Source: Flavobacteriaceae bacterium
GTDB taxonomy: Bacteria; Bacteroidota; Bacteroidia; Flavobacteriales; Flavobacteriaceae
Assembly (NCBI GenBank): GCA_029248405.1
Contig: JAQWJJ010000005.1
Span: forward strand, 1 to 58,071
Direction: 5' to 3'
DNA length: 58,071 nucleotides
Shown: piece after piece, positions 40,539-49,624 of the stretch
Layout: every line of letters starts with the position of its first letter
Numbering within the stretch: the first letter of the stretch is position 1
Program-made: the position numbers and the translations under genes
Notes under the pieces: model-generated
Databases searched by the model: none
What the model saw: the letters and a program-made list of their open reading frames with translations, nothing else
What the model was told of the DNA's origin: nothing

Positions 40539-40853
40539 CTATAATACTTGATTCGATTTTTTAGCAAATCGGACTTTCTTGTCCCCTTCCATTCTGAATC
40601 CTACACGTGTTGGTTCACCTGTCTTTGGATCCTTCAAGGATAGATTTGATATATGAATTGGTGCTTCTTTTTCTGTAATTCCACCTTGAGGACTAGCAGC
40701 GCTAGGCTTCTCATGCTTCTTTACCATATTAACACCCTCTACTATGGCCTTGTTTTTTTCTTTCAGCACACGCAAAACTTTACCCTCGCTGCCTTTGTGA
40801 TCACCTGAAGTGACCAAAACAAGATCTCCTGATTTTATTTTCAACTTTTCCAT
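40539..40853 (-). CDS. rplX: 50S ribosomal protein L24
   Basis: Assembly initiator at the exit tunnel. 104 residues with a KOW motif near the start ([20 protein letters not shown]), then [20 protein letters not shown] and a C-terminal [20 protein letters not shown]. Two bases before rplE. Confidence 0.97.
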   Translation of the reverse strand: MEKLKIKSGDLVLVTSGDHKGSEGKVLRVLKEKNKAIVEGVNMVKKHEKPSAASPQGGITEKEAPIHISNLSLKDPKTGEPTRVGFRMEGDKKVRFAKKSNQVL

Positions 40854-40866
40854 TTCTGGTTTCGCT

Positions 40867-41235
40867 TTAAAGCACCTCTGGCGCTAATGAAACAATTTTC
40901 ATGAACTGACGATCACGAAGTTCTCTAGCTACAGGACCAAAAACGCGCGTTCCACGCATTTCACCAGTTGTGCCCAGTAAAACACAAGCATTGTCGTCGA
41001 AGCGGATGTAAGATCCGTCAGGACGTCTCACTTCTTTGACCGTACGTACCACAACTGCTGTGGATACTGTACCCTTTTTTACCGTTCCGTTTGGCGTAGA
41101 TTCTTTTACCGTAACCACGATTTTGTCTCCAATGGAGGCATAACGTCTTTTGGTACCACCTAACACGCGGATACAAAGTACTTCCTTTGCTCCTGTGTTA
41201 TCTGCCACTTTAAGTCTTGATTCTTGTTGTATCAT
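40867..41235 (-). CDS. rplN: 50S ribosomal protein L14
   Basis: Inter-subunit bridge protein. 122 residues, [20 protein letters not shown], then the signature region [20 protein letters not shown] and [20 protein letters not shown]. Two bases after rpsQ. Confidence 0.98.
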   Translation of the reverse strand: MIQQESRLKVADNTGAKEVLCIRVLGGTKRRYASIGDKIVVTVKESTPNGTVKKGTVSTAVVVRTVKEVRRPDGSYIRFDDNACVLLGTTGEMRGTRVFGPVARELRDRQFMKIVSLAPEVL

Positions 41236-41237
41236 GA

Positions 41238-41495
41238 TTACTTAGCTCTTTCGATTATTTCTATTACTCTCCAACATTTGGTTTTACTGAGTGGACGTGT
41301 TTCCATGATCCGCACAGTGTCGCCTTCGTTGCAATCGTTTTTTTCGTCGTGCGCAACGTATTTCTTCGTTTTCAACACGTACTTTCCGTACATCGGGTGT
41401 TTGACTTTTTTGGTTTCACTCACAACAATAGACTTCTCCATTTTGTTGCTGGTCACTACCCCGATTCGTTCTTTTCTTAAATTTCTGTTTTCCAT
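41238..41495 (-). CDS. rpsQ: 30S ribosomal protein S17
   Basis: Primary 16S rRNA binder with an OB fold. 85 residues, [40 protein letters not shown] and [20 protein letters not shown]. 17 bases after rpmC. Confidence 0.98.
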   Translation of the reverse strand: MENRNLRKERIGVVTSNKMEKSIVVSETKKVKHPMYGKYVLKTKKYVAHDEKNDCNEGDTVRIMETRPLSKTKCWRVIEIIERAK

Positions 41496-41512
41496 CTTTC
41501 AGCTGCGCACAA

Positions 41513-41704
41513 TTATTGTACTTCTCTTTTAGTTAGTTCGGTCGCAATTCTTGCTATGGCTCTTCTGTGACCACGAAGCTGAATTGGATTTTCCAACGGT
41601 GATATGGCATGGGCAATCTTAAGATCGGTGTGAGCCTTCTTAATTTCTGCCAGCTTCTCATATAATTCCGCTGTTGATGTTTCTGTTATTTCTGATTGTT
41701 TCAT
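41513..41704 (-). CDS. rpmC: 50S ribosomal protein L29
   Basis: Small helical protein at the exit tunnel. 63 residues: ELYEKLAEIKKAHTDLKIAH, then NPIQLRGHRRAIARIATELT. Its position between rplP and rpsQ is standard. Confidence 0.96.
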   Translation of the reverse strand: MKQSEITETSTAELYEKLAEIKKAHTDLKIAHAISPLENPIQLRGHRRAIARIATELTKREVQ

Positions 41705-41722
41705 AATGACAATTTCAAAAAA

Positions 41723-42142
41723 TTAAGCCTGATAATCTCGAGACATGACAAACTTGGTTTTCACTGGAAGCTTCTGAGCCGCAAGACGCAAAGCTTCTTT
41801 TGCTATATCCAAGGATACTCCTGAGATTTCAAACAAGACTCTTCCTGGCTTGACAACAGCTGCCCAATATTCCACGGCACCTTTACCTTTACCCATACGT
41901 ACTTCAAGAGGCTTCTTAGTGATTGGCTTGTCTGGAAAAATCATGATCCAGAGTGAACCTTCTCTCTTCATATAACGGGTTGCAGCAATACGTGCAGCTT
42001 CTATTTGACGTGACGTCAAGAAATTAGAATCTAGGGATTTTATACCAAATGTACCGTATGATAGCTGGTTGCCGCGCCCTGCATTTCCTTTCATGCGGCC
42101 CTTTTGCATTTTACGGTATTTGGTTCTTTTCGGTTGTAACAT
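41723..42142 (-). CDS. rplP: 50S ribosomal protein L16
   Basis: Positions A-site tRNA next to the peptidyl transferase centre. 139 residues with [40 protein letters not shown] and [17 protein letters not shown]. Confidence 0.98.
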   Translation of the reverse strand: MLQPKRTKYRKMQKGRMKGNAGRGNQLSYGTFGIKSLDSNFLTSRQIEAARIAATRYMKREGSLWIMIFPDKPITKKPLEVRMGKGKGAVEYWAAVVKPGRVLFEISGVSLDIAKEALRLAAQKLPVKTKFVMSRDYQA

Positions 42143-42162
42143 TTTTGTTCCTCTTTAAAAAA

Positions 42163-42885
42163 TTACTTTCTGTTACGTCGTGACTTGTTGGCCCCACGTG
42201 CAGAATTTGATTTACCTCCGGACTTCTTATCAAGACCCACTAATGGCGACAGTTCTCTTTTGCCATAAACTTCGCCCTTCATGATCCATACTTTGATGCC
42301 CAATCGACCATAAGTCGTGTGTGCTTCAACCAAAGCATAATCAATATCGGCTCTAAAAGTCGATAATGGAATTCGTCCATCTTTATAAGCTTCTGAACGG
42401 GCCATTTCGGCACCATTCAATCGGCCTGAAATTTGAACTTTGATGCCTTCAGCATTCATACGCATTGTCGCAGCGATCGCCATTTTGATAGCACGTCGGT
42501 AAGAAATTCTATTCTCAATTTGACGCGCAATACTTGACGCTACTAGAAATGCATCTAGTTCAGGACGTTTGATCTCATGAATATTGATCTGAACTTCCTT
42601 TCCAGTAATCTTTTTGAGCTCCTCTTTCAACTTGTCTACCTCTTGGCCACCTTTTCCGATAATGATACCTGGACGGGCTGTCGTGATAGTAACGGTTACA
42701 AGCTTCAAAGTTCTCTCGATAATTACTCGAGACACACTAGCTTTACTAAGACGTGCATGGATGTATTTTCTAATCTTGTCGTCTTCGGCCAAACGATCGC
42801 CGTAGTCGTTGCCCCCGTACCAGTTGGATTCCCATCCTCTAATGATACCTAAGCGTATTCCGATTGGATTTGTTTTCTGTCCCAT
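42163..42885 (-). CDS. rpsC: 30S ribosomal protein S3
   Basis: Forms the mRNA entry tunnel. 240 residues with [20 protein letters not shown], a KH domain ([20 protein letters not shown]) and the C-terminal domain [20 protein letters not shown]. The last 20 residues are a Lys/Ser/Arg-rich tail. Confidence 0.98.
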   Translation of the reverse strand: MGQKTNPIGIRLGIIRGWESNWYGGNDYGDRLAEDDKIRKYIHARLSKASVSRVIIERTLKLVTVTITTARPGIIIGKGGQEVDKLKEELKKITGKEVQINIHEIKRPELDAFLVASSIARQIENRISYRRAIKMAIAATMRMNAEGIKVQISGRLNGAEMARSEAYKDGRIPLSTFRADIDYALVEAHTTYGRLGIKVWIMKGEVYGKRELSPLVGLDKKSGGKSNSARGANKSRRNRK

Positions 42886-42892
42886 TTACTTC

Positions 42893-43300
42893 TTAGCTTT
42901 GTGTGTTATCGTTAGCTCCTAATACCAGTGTGACGTGGTTGGAACGTTTTCTAATTCTGTGCGCGCGACCTTGAGGTGCTGGGCGTAAACGCTTCAACAT
43001 GCTTCCTCCATCTACACGGATTTCTTTGACAAATAAATCAGCATCTTCTAAAGAAGCGTCTTCATTTTTGAATTGCCAGTTGGCGATAGCCGATAACAAT
43101 AACTTTTCAAGACGACGTGATGCTTCTTTTTGACTAAATCTCAAAATGTTAAGCGCTCGGTCTACCTTTTCACCACGCACAAGATCAGCGACTAAACGCA
43201 TCTTTCTTGGTGATGTTGGGCAATTGTTCAACTTAGCGAAATACTGAGTCTTCTTCGCTTCCTTGATCTGTTCTGCTCTTTCTCTTTTACGAACTCCCAT
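42893..43300 (-). CDS. rplV: 50S ribosomal protein L22
   Basis: Lines the exit tunnel; its hairpin loop is a macrolide-resistance site. 135 residues; [20 protein letters not shown] and the loop [20 protein letters not shown] look wild type. Seven bases upstream of rpsC. Confidence 0.98.
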   Translation of the reverse strand: MGVRKRERAEQIKEAKKTQYFAKLNNCPTSPRKMRLVADLVRGEKVDRALNILRFSQKEASRRLEKLLLSAIANWQFKNEDASLEDADLFVKEIRVDGGSMLKRLRPAPQGRAHRIRKRSNHVTLVLGANDNTQS

Positions 43301-43303
43301 GGC

Positions 43304-43582
43304 TTATTTTTTTCCTTTATTTTTATTTCCACCGTGTCCACGGAATGAACGTGTTGGTGAAAATTCTCCTAGTTTATGTCCAACCATGTTCTCAGTGACG
43401 TATACTGGGACAAATTGTTTCCCATTGTGCACCCCTATAGTTTGGCCAACAAAATCTGGAGTAATCATAGAAGCACGTGACCAAGTCTTGATAACGGTTT
43501 TCTTATTCGACTCCACGTTAGCTTGAACTTTTAGCTCCAACTTATAGTGAACGTAAGGTCCTTTTTTTAGTGATCTTGGCAT
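43304..43582 (-). CDS. rpsS: 30S ribosomal protein S19
   Basis: Head protein that pairs with S13. 92 residues: [40 protein letters not shown] and the signature [20 protein letters not shown]. Confidence 0.98.
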   Translation of the reverse strand: MPRSLKKGPYVHYKLELKVQANVESNKKTVIKTWSRASMITPDFVGQTIGVHNGKQFVPVYVTENMVGHKLGEFSPTRSFRGHGGNKNKGKK

Positions 43583-43585
43583 AGC

Positions 43586-44410
43586 TTATTTCTTTCTACG
43601 TTCTATAATGTATTTATTACTTGCTTTGGTCTTAGAACAAGTTCTGAATCCTTTTGCAGGAATACCATTTCTCGATCTTGGGTGTCCACCAGAAGACTTC
43701 CCTTCACCACCACCCATTGGGTGATCGACTGGGTTCATCACGACTGGTCTCGTTCTAGGACGACGACCCAACCAACGTGAGCGTCCAGCCTTACCAGAAA
43801 CTAACAATTGGTGGTCACTGTTAGAAACGACACCGATTGTTGCCGCACAGGTCACAAGAATCATTCTTGACTCACCAGAAGGTAATTTTACCGTTGCATA
43901 TTTCCCATCACGTGCCATCAACTGAGCAAAAGCACCAGCACTACGGGCGATTACTGCCCCTTGGCCTGGATGTAATTCAATACATGAAATGATTGTTCCT
44001 AACGGAATTTGTCCCAAAGGCATGGTGTTGCCAATTTCAGGAGCAGCACCTTCACCAGAAACAACGTTTTGCCCTACTTGAAGGCCATTCTGTGCAATGA
44101 TGTAACGCTTTTCTCCATCCTGATAATTCAAAAGGGCGATGAATGCCGTTCTGTTTGGATCATATTCGATAGAAGCTACGGTGGCAGGAATACCGTGCTT
44201 ATTGCGTTTGAAATCGATGATTCGATAACGCTTTTTGTGACCACCACCTATGTAGCGCATGGTCATTTTTCCTTGACTATTTCTACCACCAGAACGTTTA
44301 TTCGGAACGAGCAAGCTCTTCTCCGGCTTATCAGTGGTGATGGCGTCAAATCCATTCACTACTCTAAAACGCTGTCCTGGGGTGATAGGCTTTAATTTTC
44401 TTACTGACAT
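43586..44410 (-). CDS. rplB: 50S ribosomal protein L2
   Basis: Near the peptidyl transferase centre and needed for subunit association. 274 residues; [40 protein letters not shown] and the conserved histidine loop [20 protein letters not shown]. Confidence 0.98.
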   Translation of the reverse strand: MSVRKLKPITPGQRFRVVNGFDAITTDKPEKSLLVPNKRSGGRNSQGKMTMRYIGGGHKKRYRIIDFKRNKHGIPATVASIEYDPNRTAFIALLNYQDGEKRYIIAQNGLQVGQNVVSGEGAAPEIGNTMPLGQIPLGTIISCIELHPGQGAVIARSAGAFAQLMARDGKYATVKLPSGESRMILVTCAATIGVVSNSDHQLLVSGKAGRSRWLGRRPRTRPVVMNPVDHPMGGGEGKSSGGHPRSRNGIPAKGFRTCSKTKASNKYIIERRKK

Positions 44411-44435
44411 TGTTGTCTTTCTTTTAATCTAAAAA

Positions 44436-44726
44436 TTAGATATTAGCATAAAAATCTATTGTATCACCTTCCGCCACCTGTACAATTGCCTTCTTAATTG
44501 CATTTGTTTTACCAGTTTGGATTCCCGTTTTCGTTTGACGAACACGACGATCTGGGCGGACATTTATTGTGCGAACTGTTGTAACTGAAACACCATATGC
44601 AGCTTCAACCGCATTTTTAATTTCAATCTTATTCGCCTTAGGATTCACAACAAAAGTGAAACGGTTAAAATCTTCCGCGTCCTTTGTCGCTTTTTCTGTT
44701 ATAATAGGTTTGATTAAGATATTCAT
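44436..44726 (-). CDS. rplW: 50S ribosomal protein L23
   Basis: Exit-tunnel protein that docks trigger factor and the signal recognition particle. 96 residues: MNILIKPIITEKATKDAEDF, NRFTFVVNPKANKIEIKNAV. Eight bases after rplD. Confidence 0.97.
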   Translation of the reverse strand: MNILIKPIITEKATKDAEDFNRFTFVVNPKANKIEIKNAVEAAYGVSVTTVRTINVRPDRRVRQTKTGIQTGKTNAIKKAIVQVAEGDTIDFYANI

Positions 44727-44733
44727 CTTGTTT

Positions 44734-45363
44734 CTATTTACTTAAGTTTTCTTCAATACTTTCCAAAGAACCTTCAAACAACACAAGGCTGTTTGCATTC
44801 ATAATTTTGTAAGTGCTTATTTCTGAGTCCATTAAGACTTCTGTGCCCTTCAAATTACGCGACGACAAATATACATTATTATTTGAGTCACCCAAGACGA
44901 ACAAAGATTTTTTGTTGTCCAATCCAAGTGCCTGCAACATAGCTGTAAAGTCTTTTGTCTTTGGGCTCTCCATTGTAAAGTCCTCCAAAACGACAATTGC
45001 CTTTTCTTGAGCCTTCAAACTTAAAGCCGAACGACGTGCCAAACGCTTTAGGTTTTTGTTCAACTTAAAGCCATAATTTCTTGGGCGTGGACCGAAGAAT
45101 CGACCTCCACCTCTGAAAACACCAGACTTGATACTACCCGCACGAGCCGTACCAGTTCCTTTTTGTTTCTTCAGTTTGCGCGTACTTCCTGTGATCTCCG
45201 CCTTTTCTTTGGCCTTGTGCGTCCCTTGTCTTTGGTTCGCTAAGTATTGTTTTACATCCAAATATACCGCATGGTTATTTGGCTCAATACCAAATACGTC
45301 CGAAGAAAGTTCAACCTTTCTTCCCGTATCTTTTCCGTTTCTATCTAATACTGCTACCTTCAT
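44734..45363 (-). CDS. rplD: 50S ribosomal protein L4
   Basis: Tunnel protein that in E. coli also represses the S10 operon. From ATG 45363 it is 209 residues ([20 protein letters not shown]). The extension open to 45408 is not used, because it would lie inside rplC. Its start shares one base with the rplC stop (TAATG). Core motifs: RQGTHKAKEKAEITGSTRKL, GTGTARAGSIKSGVFRGGGR. Confidence 0.97.
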   Translation of the reverse strand: MKVAVLDRNGKDTGRKVELSSDVFGIEPNNHAVYLDVKQYLANQRQGTHKAKEKAEITGSTRKLKKQKGTGTARAGSIKSGVFRGGGRFFGPRPRNYGFKLNKNLKRLARRSALSLKAQEKAIVVLEDFTMESPKTKDFTAMLQALGLDNKKSLFVLGDSNNNVYLSSRNLKGTEVLMDSEISTYKIMNANSLVLFEGSLESIEENLSK

Positions 45364-45974
45364 TATTTCGTAATCGTTAGGTAAGCGTTTTTGTGACCAG
45401 GTACACAACCTTTCACCACTAATAGATTCTTTTCAGAAACTACTTTTAACACTCGTAGGTTTTCAACTTTTACTGTTTCGTTACCCATTTGACCTGCCAT
45501 ACGCATTCCTTTGAATACACGAGCAGGATAAGAGGCAGCACCGATAGATCCTGGTGCTCTTAAACGGTTGTGCTGACCGTGGGTCGCTTGACCGACTCCA
45601 GCAAATCCATGGCGTTTTACAACACCCTGGAATCCTTTACCTTTAGAAATACCTGTAATATCTACAAATTCTCCTTCTGCAAATAGATCTACCGAAATGG
45701 TATCACCTAATTTGTAATTTTCTTCAAATCCCTGGAATTCGACGACTTTGCGTTTGGCAACAGTACCTGCTTTTTTTGCGTGACCCGCAGCAGCTTTATT
45801 GACCGTCTTCTTGTCATCGAAACCAAGTTGAAGAGCTTCATACCCGTCGACCTCCTCGGTTCTGACTTGGGTAACAACACAAGGACCCACTTCTATAACG
45901 GTACAAGGAATATTCTTCCCTCTTTCGTCAAAGATGCTGGTCATCCCTATCTTTTTTCCAATTAACCCAGACAT
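45363..45974 (-). CDS. rplC: 50S ribosomal protein L3
   Basis: Early assembly protein close to the peptidyl transferase centre. 203 residues; [20 protein letters not shown], the loop [20 protein letters not shown], and [20 protein letters not shown]. Preceded by an unusual 133-base leader with hairpins. Confidence 0.98.
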   Translation of the reverse strand: MSGLIGKKIGMTSIFDERGKNIPCTVIEVGPCVVTQVRTEEVDGYEALQLGFDDKKTVNKAAAGHAKKAGTVAKRKVVEFQGFEENYKLGDTISVDLFAEGEFVDITGISKGKGFQGVVKRHGFAGVGQATHGQHNRLRAPGSIGAASYPARVFKGMRMAGQMGNETVKVENLRVLKVVSEKNLLVVKGCVPGHKNAYLTITK

Positions 45975-46107
45975 AGTTTTAAATTATTAGTTATTAATTA
46001 TTATTTAAAAAAACAGGACCAAAATATATCCAGTCCTGAATCTTATTTTGTTTCCGTTTTTCCTTCGCACGCAGCTCAGGACATGTACTCACTAAAGTGA
46101 GTGGTCA
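45975..46107 (-). promoter_or_regulatory. Candidate attenuator leader between rpsJ and rplC
   Basis: In transcription order the gap holds: a hairpin of ACTCAC and GTGAGT (46102-46087); segment 1 GTCCTGA (46082-46076); segment 2 TCAGGAC (46039-46033); and segment 3 GTCCTG (46019-46014) followed by T7. Segments 1-2 can form seven pairs and segments 2-3 six pairs, and the two pairings exclude each other. The second pairing is terminator-like. This is the layout of a transcription attenuator within the S10 operon. The signal, if any, is unknown; L4 feedback is one possibility. Confidence 0.45.
46007..46038 (-). terminator. Terminator-like hairpin upstream of rplC
   Basis: Minus-strand CAGGAC, a 13-base loop, GTCCTG, then seven T's. 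It lies 33 bases before the rplC start, inside the operon, so it should act conditionally or weakly. Confidence 0.5.
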
Positions 46108-46413
46108 TTACACCTTAATCTCTACTTCTACACCACTTGGCAACTCCAATTTCATGAGCGCATCGATGGTCTTTGAAGACGAGCTATAAATGTCCAATAA
46201 GCGCTTATATGAGCTTAGTTGGAATTGCTCGCGGCTTTTCTTATTCACGTGTGGTGAACGCAAAACCGTAAAAATCTTTTTGTGTGTTGGTAATGGAATT
46301 GGACCAGTCACAACTGCTCCAGTACTTTTTACCGTCTTAACGATTTTATCAGCAGATTTGTCTACCAAATTGTAGTCGTAAGATTTTAGTTTAATTCTTA
46401 TTTTTTGACTCAT
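46108..46413 (-). CDS. rpsJ: 30S ribosomal protein S10
   Basis: Head protein; in E. coli it also works as NusE in antitermination. 101 residues: [40 protein letters not shown], and the tail [20 protein letters not shown]. It follows fusA directly, with no tuf gene between them. Confidence 0.98.
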   Translation of the reverse strand: MSQKIRIKLKSYDYNLVDKSADKIVKTVKSTGAVVTGPIPLPTHKKIFTVLRSPHVNKKSREQFQLSSYKRLLDIYSSSSKTIDALMKLELPSGVEVEIKV

Positions 46414-46424
46414 TGCTGAAAATA

Positions 46425-48560
46425 TTAATTGTTAGCAGTTCCCTTAGCCTCTGCAATGACCTCTGCCGAGATATTTGAAGGCGTTTCTGCATAATGTGAA
46501 AATTCCATAGTTGATGTTGCACGACCTGAAGACAACGTTCTCAAGGTGGTCACGTATCCAAACATTTCAGATAATGGCACTTCACCTTTAATCACCTTGG
46601 CTCCTGCACGATCACTCATGTTGTTAACCTGACCTCTTCGGCGATTTAAATCCCCTACGATGTCTCCCATATTCTCTTCTGGCGTCAACACCTCAAGCTT
46701 CATGATTGGCTCAAGAATTACGGCTCCAGCCGCTTTAGCAGCAGACTTAAAACCTATTTTTGCTGCCAACTCAAAAGACAACTGATCAGAATCCACAGGG
46801 TGGAAAGATCCGTCCTTAAGCGTCACTTTCATACGGTCAATTTCGAATCCAGCCAATGGACCATTTTTCATAGCCTCTTTGAAACCTTTTTCTACAGAAG
46901 GAATAAATTCTTTAGGAATATTACCTCCCTTAACCGCATTTTCAAACTCTAACCCGACAACCTTATCATCGGTTGCAGGAGAAAGCGTAAAGACAATGTC
47001 TGCGAATTTACCACGTCCACCAGTTTGTTTCTTGTACGTCTCACGATGGTCAGCAACTCGAGTTACCGCCTCCTTGTACTCAACTTGAGGCTTTCCTTGG
47101 TTCACCTCAACTTTGAACTCACGTTTTAGACGGTCCACAATGATGTCTAGGTGAAGTTCCCCCATACCAGAGATAATGGTTTGTCCACTAGCCTCATCCG
47201 TTCTTACCTGGAAGGTTGGATCCTCCTCGGCGAGTTTTGCCAAAGACATTCCTAATTTATCAACATCAGCCTTGGTTTTCGGCTCGATAGCGATACCAAT
47301 AACCGGATCTGGGAAGTCCATACTTTCCAAAACAATTGGATGCTTTTCAGCAGACAATGTATCTCCAGTCTTGATATCTTTAAATCCAACGGCTGCACCA
47401 ATATCTCCAGCCTCAATAAAATCTATGGCATTTTGCTTATTGGCATGCATTTGGTAAATACGTGAGATACGCTCTTTATTCCCAGAACGATTGTTCAGTA
47501 CATAAGAGCCTGCATCAAGACGCCCTGAATAAGCGCGAAAAAATGCCAAACGGCCTACAAATGGATCTGTCGCAATTTTGAATGCTAGAGCAGCAAACGG
47601 CTCTGAAACATCAGGCTTGCGCACTTCAGGAAGCTCAGTATCAGGATTGGTACCCACGATACCCTCCTTATCTACTGGTGACGGCAAATAACGGCAAACT
47701 GCATCAAGAAGGAATTGTACCCCCTTGTTTTTAAAGGCAGAACCGCAAATCATTGGAATGATGGACATATCCATTACCGCAGCACGCAATGCAGCATGCA
47801 CTTCGTCTTCTGTAATAGAATTCTCATCTTCCATGTATTTTTCAAGAAGGTTTTCGTCGTAAGCCGCAACTTCTTCGATTAATTTACCTCTGAATTCTTT
47901 GGCTTCCGCCTTCAATTCTTCCGGAATATCAATCACGTCGAATGTGGCCCCTTGTGTCTCTTCGTGCCATACAATGGCTCTGTTTTTTACCAAGTCAACG
48001 ACACCCTTAAAATCCATTTCATCACCGATAGGCAAAACAATTGGCACTGCGTTAGAGCCTAACATGTCTTTAACCTGCTGACAAACCATCATAAAATTTG
48101 ACCCTTGACGGTCCATTTTATTAACAAAGCCCATTCGTGGCACCTTGTAATTATCTGCAAGTCTCCAGTTTGTTTCACTTTGCGGTTCTACACCATCCAC
48201 CGCGCTGAACAAGAATACAAGTCCGTCCAAAACACGTAATGATCTGTTGACCTCTACTGTAAAGTCAACGTGACCGGGGGTGTCGATAATGTTAAAGTGG
48301 TAGCCATTAGTGTCTGGTGTTGTTTGGCCATTCTCCATAGGGAAATTCCAAGTACATGTGGTCGCTGCAGAGGTAATGGTGATCCCACGCTCTTGCTCTT
48401 GCTCCATCCAGTCCATAGTGGCTGCACCATCATGAACTTCACCGATTTTGTGACTAACTCCTGTATAATATAGAACGCGTTCTGTAGTTGTTGTTTTCCC
48501 TGTATCAATATGTGCAGCAATTCCAATATTACGCGTAAATTTTAAATCTCTCTTCGCCAT
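46425..48560 (-). CDS. fusA: Elongation factor G
   Basis: GTPase that drives translocation and, with RRF, recycling. The 711-residue chain has G1 [19 protein letters not shown], switch [12 protein letters not shown], switch [10 protein letters not shown] and NKMDR. Domains II-V follow, with [18 protein letters not shown] and the final [20 protein letters not shown]. Normal position after rpsG. Confidence 0.98.
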   Translation of the reverse strand: MAKRDLKFTRNIGIAAHIDTGKTTTTERVLYYTGVSHKIGEVHDGAATMDWMEQEQERGITITSAATTCTWNFPMENGQTTPDTNGYHFNIIDTPGHVDFTVEVNRSLRVLDGLVFLFSAVDGVEPQSETNWRLADNYKVPRMGFVNKMDRQGSNFMMVCQQVKDMLGSNAVPIVLPIGDEMDFKGVVDLVKNRAIVWHEETQGATFDVIDIPEELKAEAKEFRGKLIEEVAAYDENLLEKYMEDENSITEDEVHAALRAAVMDMSIIPMICGSAFKNKGVQFLLDAVCRYLPSPVDKEGIVGTNPDTELPEVRKPDVSEPFAALAFKIATDPFVGRLAFFRAYSGRLDAGSYVLNNRSGNKERISRIYQMHANKQNAIDFIEAGDIGAAVGFKDIKTGDTLSAEKHPIVLESMDFPDPVIGIAIEPKTKADVDKLGMSLAKLAEEDPTFQVRTDEASGQTIISGMGELHLDIIVDRLKREFKVEVNQGKPQVEYKEAVTRVADHRETYKKQTGGRGKFADIVFTLSPATDDKVVGLEFENAVKGGNIPKEFIPSVEKGFKEAMKNGPLAGFEIDRMKVTLKDGSFHPVDSDQLSFELAAKIGFKSAAKAAGAVILEPIMKLEVLTPEENMGDIVGDLNRRRGQVNNMSDRAGAKVIKGEVPLSEMFGYVTTLRTLSSGRATSTMEFSHYAETPSNISAEVIAEAKGTANN

Positions 48561-48565
48561 CCCAA

Positions 48566-49042
48566 TTAGAATCTAAAATGTGAAAATGCTTTGTTGGCTT
48601 CTGCCATCTTGTGCGTGTCCATACGTTTTTTGACCGCTGCTCCTTCTTCTTTAGCTGCCGCTAAAACTTCTGCCGCTAGTTTCTGAGCCATAGATTTTTC
48701 ATTGCGCTTTCGGGCGTAACTAATCAACCATTTCATAGCCGTAGCTATTTTACGATCTGGTCTGATTTGCATAGGAATTTGGAATGTCGCACCGCCTACA
48801 CGTCGGCTGCGCACTTCTACGTGAGGCATCACGTTAGACAACGCATCTTTCCACACTTCAAGTGCAGTTTTTTCGTCATCTTGTTTTTTACTTTCTACAA
48901 TGTCAATAGCATCGTAAAATACCTTGAAAGCAACTGATTTCTTACCATCCCACATCATGTTGTTGACAAATCTTGTCACCAATTGATCGTTAAATTTAGG
49001 ATCTGGCAAAAGCGGTCTCTTTTTCGCTTGTCTTTTTCTCAT
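48566..49042 (-). CDS. rpsG: 30S ribosomal protein S7
   Basis: Head assembly initiator and E-site protein. 158 residues: [40 protein letters not shown] and [20 protein letters not shown]. 23 bases after rpsL, five before fusA. Confidence 0.98.
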   Translation of the reverse strand: MRKRQAKKRPLLPDPKFNDQLVTRFVNNMMWDGKKSVAFKVFYDAIDIVESKKQDDEKTALEVWKDALSNVMPHVEVRSRRVGGATFQIPMQIRPDRKIATAMKWLISYARKRNEKSMAQKLAAEVLAAAKEEGAAVKKRMDTHKMAEANKAFSHFRF

Positions 49043-49065
49043 GTCTTCTCTTTAAAAGTTCTTAA

Positions 49066-49440
49066 TTACTTCTTAGGGCGTTTTGCACCGTACTTAGACC
49101 TTCTTTGTAAGCGACCCTGAACACCTGCGGTATCCAAAGCACCTCTGACAATGTGGTAACGTACTCCTGGCAAATCTTTCACCCTTCCACCTCTACCCAA
49201 TACTATCGAGTGCTCTTGTAAGTTGTGTCCTTCGCCTCCGATGTACGCATTTACTTCTTTTCCATTAGTCAACCGCACACGCGCTACTTTACGCATCGCT
49301 GAGTTTGGCTTCTTAGGAGTAGTCGTATATACACGCGTACACACACCGCGACGTTGCGGACACGAATCCAAAGCAGCCGATTTACTCTTCTTGGTTATTT
49401 TGGCTCTTCCTTTTCGTACTAATTGTGAAATAGTTGGCAT
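49066..49440 (-). CDS. rpsL: 30S ribosomal protein S12
   Basis: Decoding-centre protein and first gene of the superoperon. ATG 49440 gives 124 residues ([20 protein letters not shown]). The frame open to 49527 is rejected because it includes the promoter. Residues tied to streptomycin resistance are wild type: K43 in [10 protein letters not shown] and K88 in GRVKDLPG. Confidence 0.98.
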   Translation of the reverse strand: MPTISQLVRKGRAKITKKSKSAALDSCPQRRGVCTRVYTTTPKKPNSAMRKVARVRLTNGKEVNAYIGGEGHNLQEHSIVLGRGGRVKDLPGVRYHIVRGALDTAGVQGRLQRRSKYGAKRPKK

Positions 49441-49496
49441 ATAAAAATCCTTGTTATACTTAATTAAATGATATAATTTCTCCTTTAAAAGGGCGG

Positions 49497-49527
49497 CAAA
49501 TGTAAAAATAAAATTGAACAATAACAA
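49497..49527 (-). promoter_or_regulatory. Promoter of the ribosomal protein superoperon
   Basis: Minus-strand TTG (49525-49527), a 20-base spacer and TACATTTG (49497-49504) match the Bacteroidota promoter, 56 bases upstream of rpsL. Confidence 0.8.
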
Positions 49528-49598
49528 CAGCCCTCAGAATTAATTTGGGCCAAAGTCAAAAATAACGGCCATACATATGATTAAATGACTTTGAGCGT

Positions 49599-49606
49599 TA
49601 CCTTTG
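49599..49606 (+). promoter_or_regulatory. Probable -7 element for the Omp85-like gene
   Basis: TACCTTTG lies 18 bases before ATG 49625. It overlaps a TTG that would otherwise be a possible start, favouring the ATG. No clear -33. Confidence 0.4.
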
Positions 49607-49624
49607 AAGTACGGCAAACGTTAC

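Noticed and set aside
46414-46424. A missing tuf gene between fusA and rpsJ as a deletion
   Set aside because: tuf is usually located elsewhere in Bacteroidota, so its absence here is ordinary.
49441-49527. Longer rpsL frame
   Set aside because: S12 begins at [11 protein letters not shown]; the extra residues cover the promoter.
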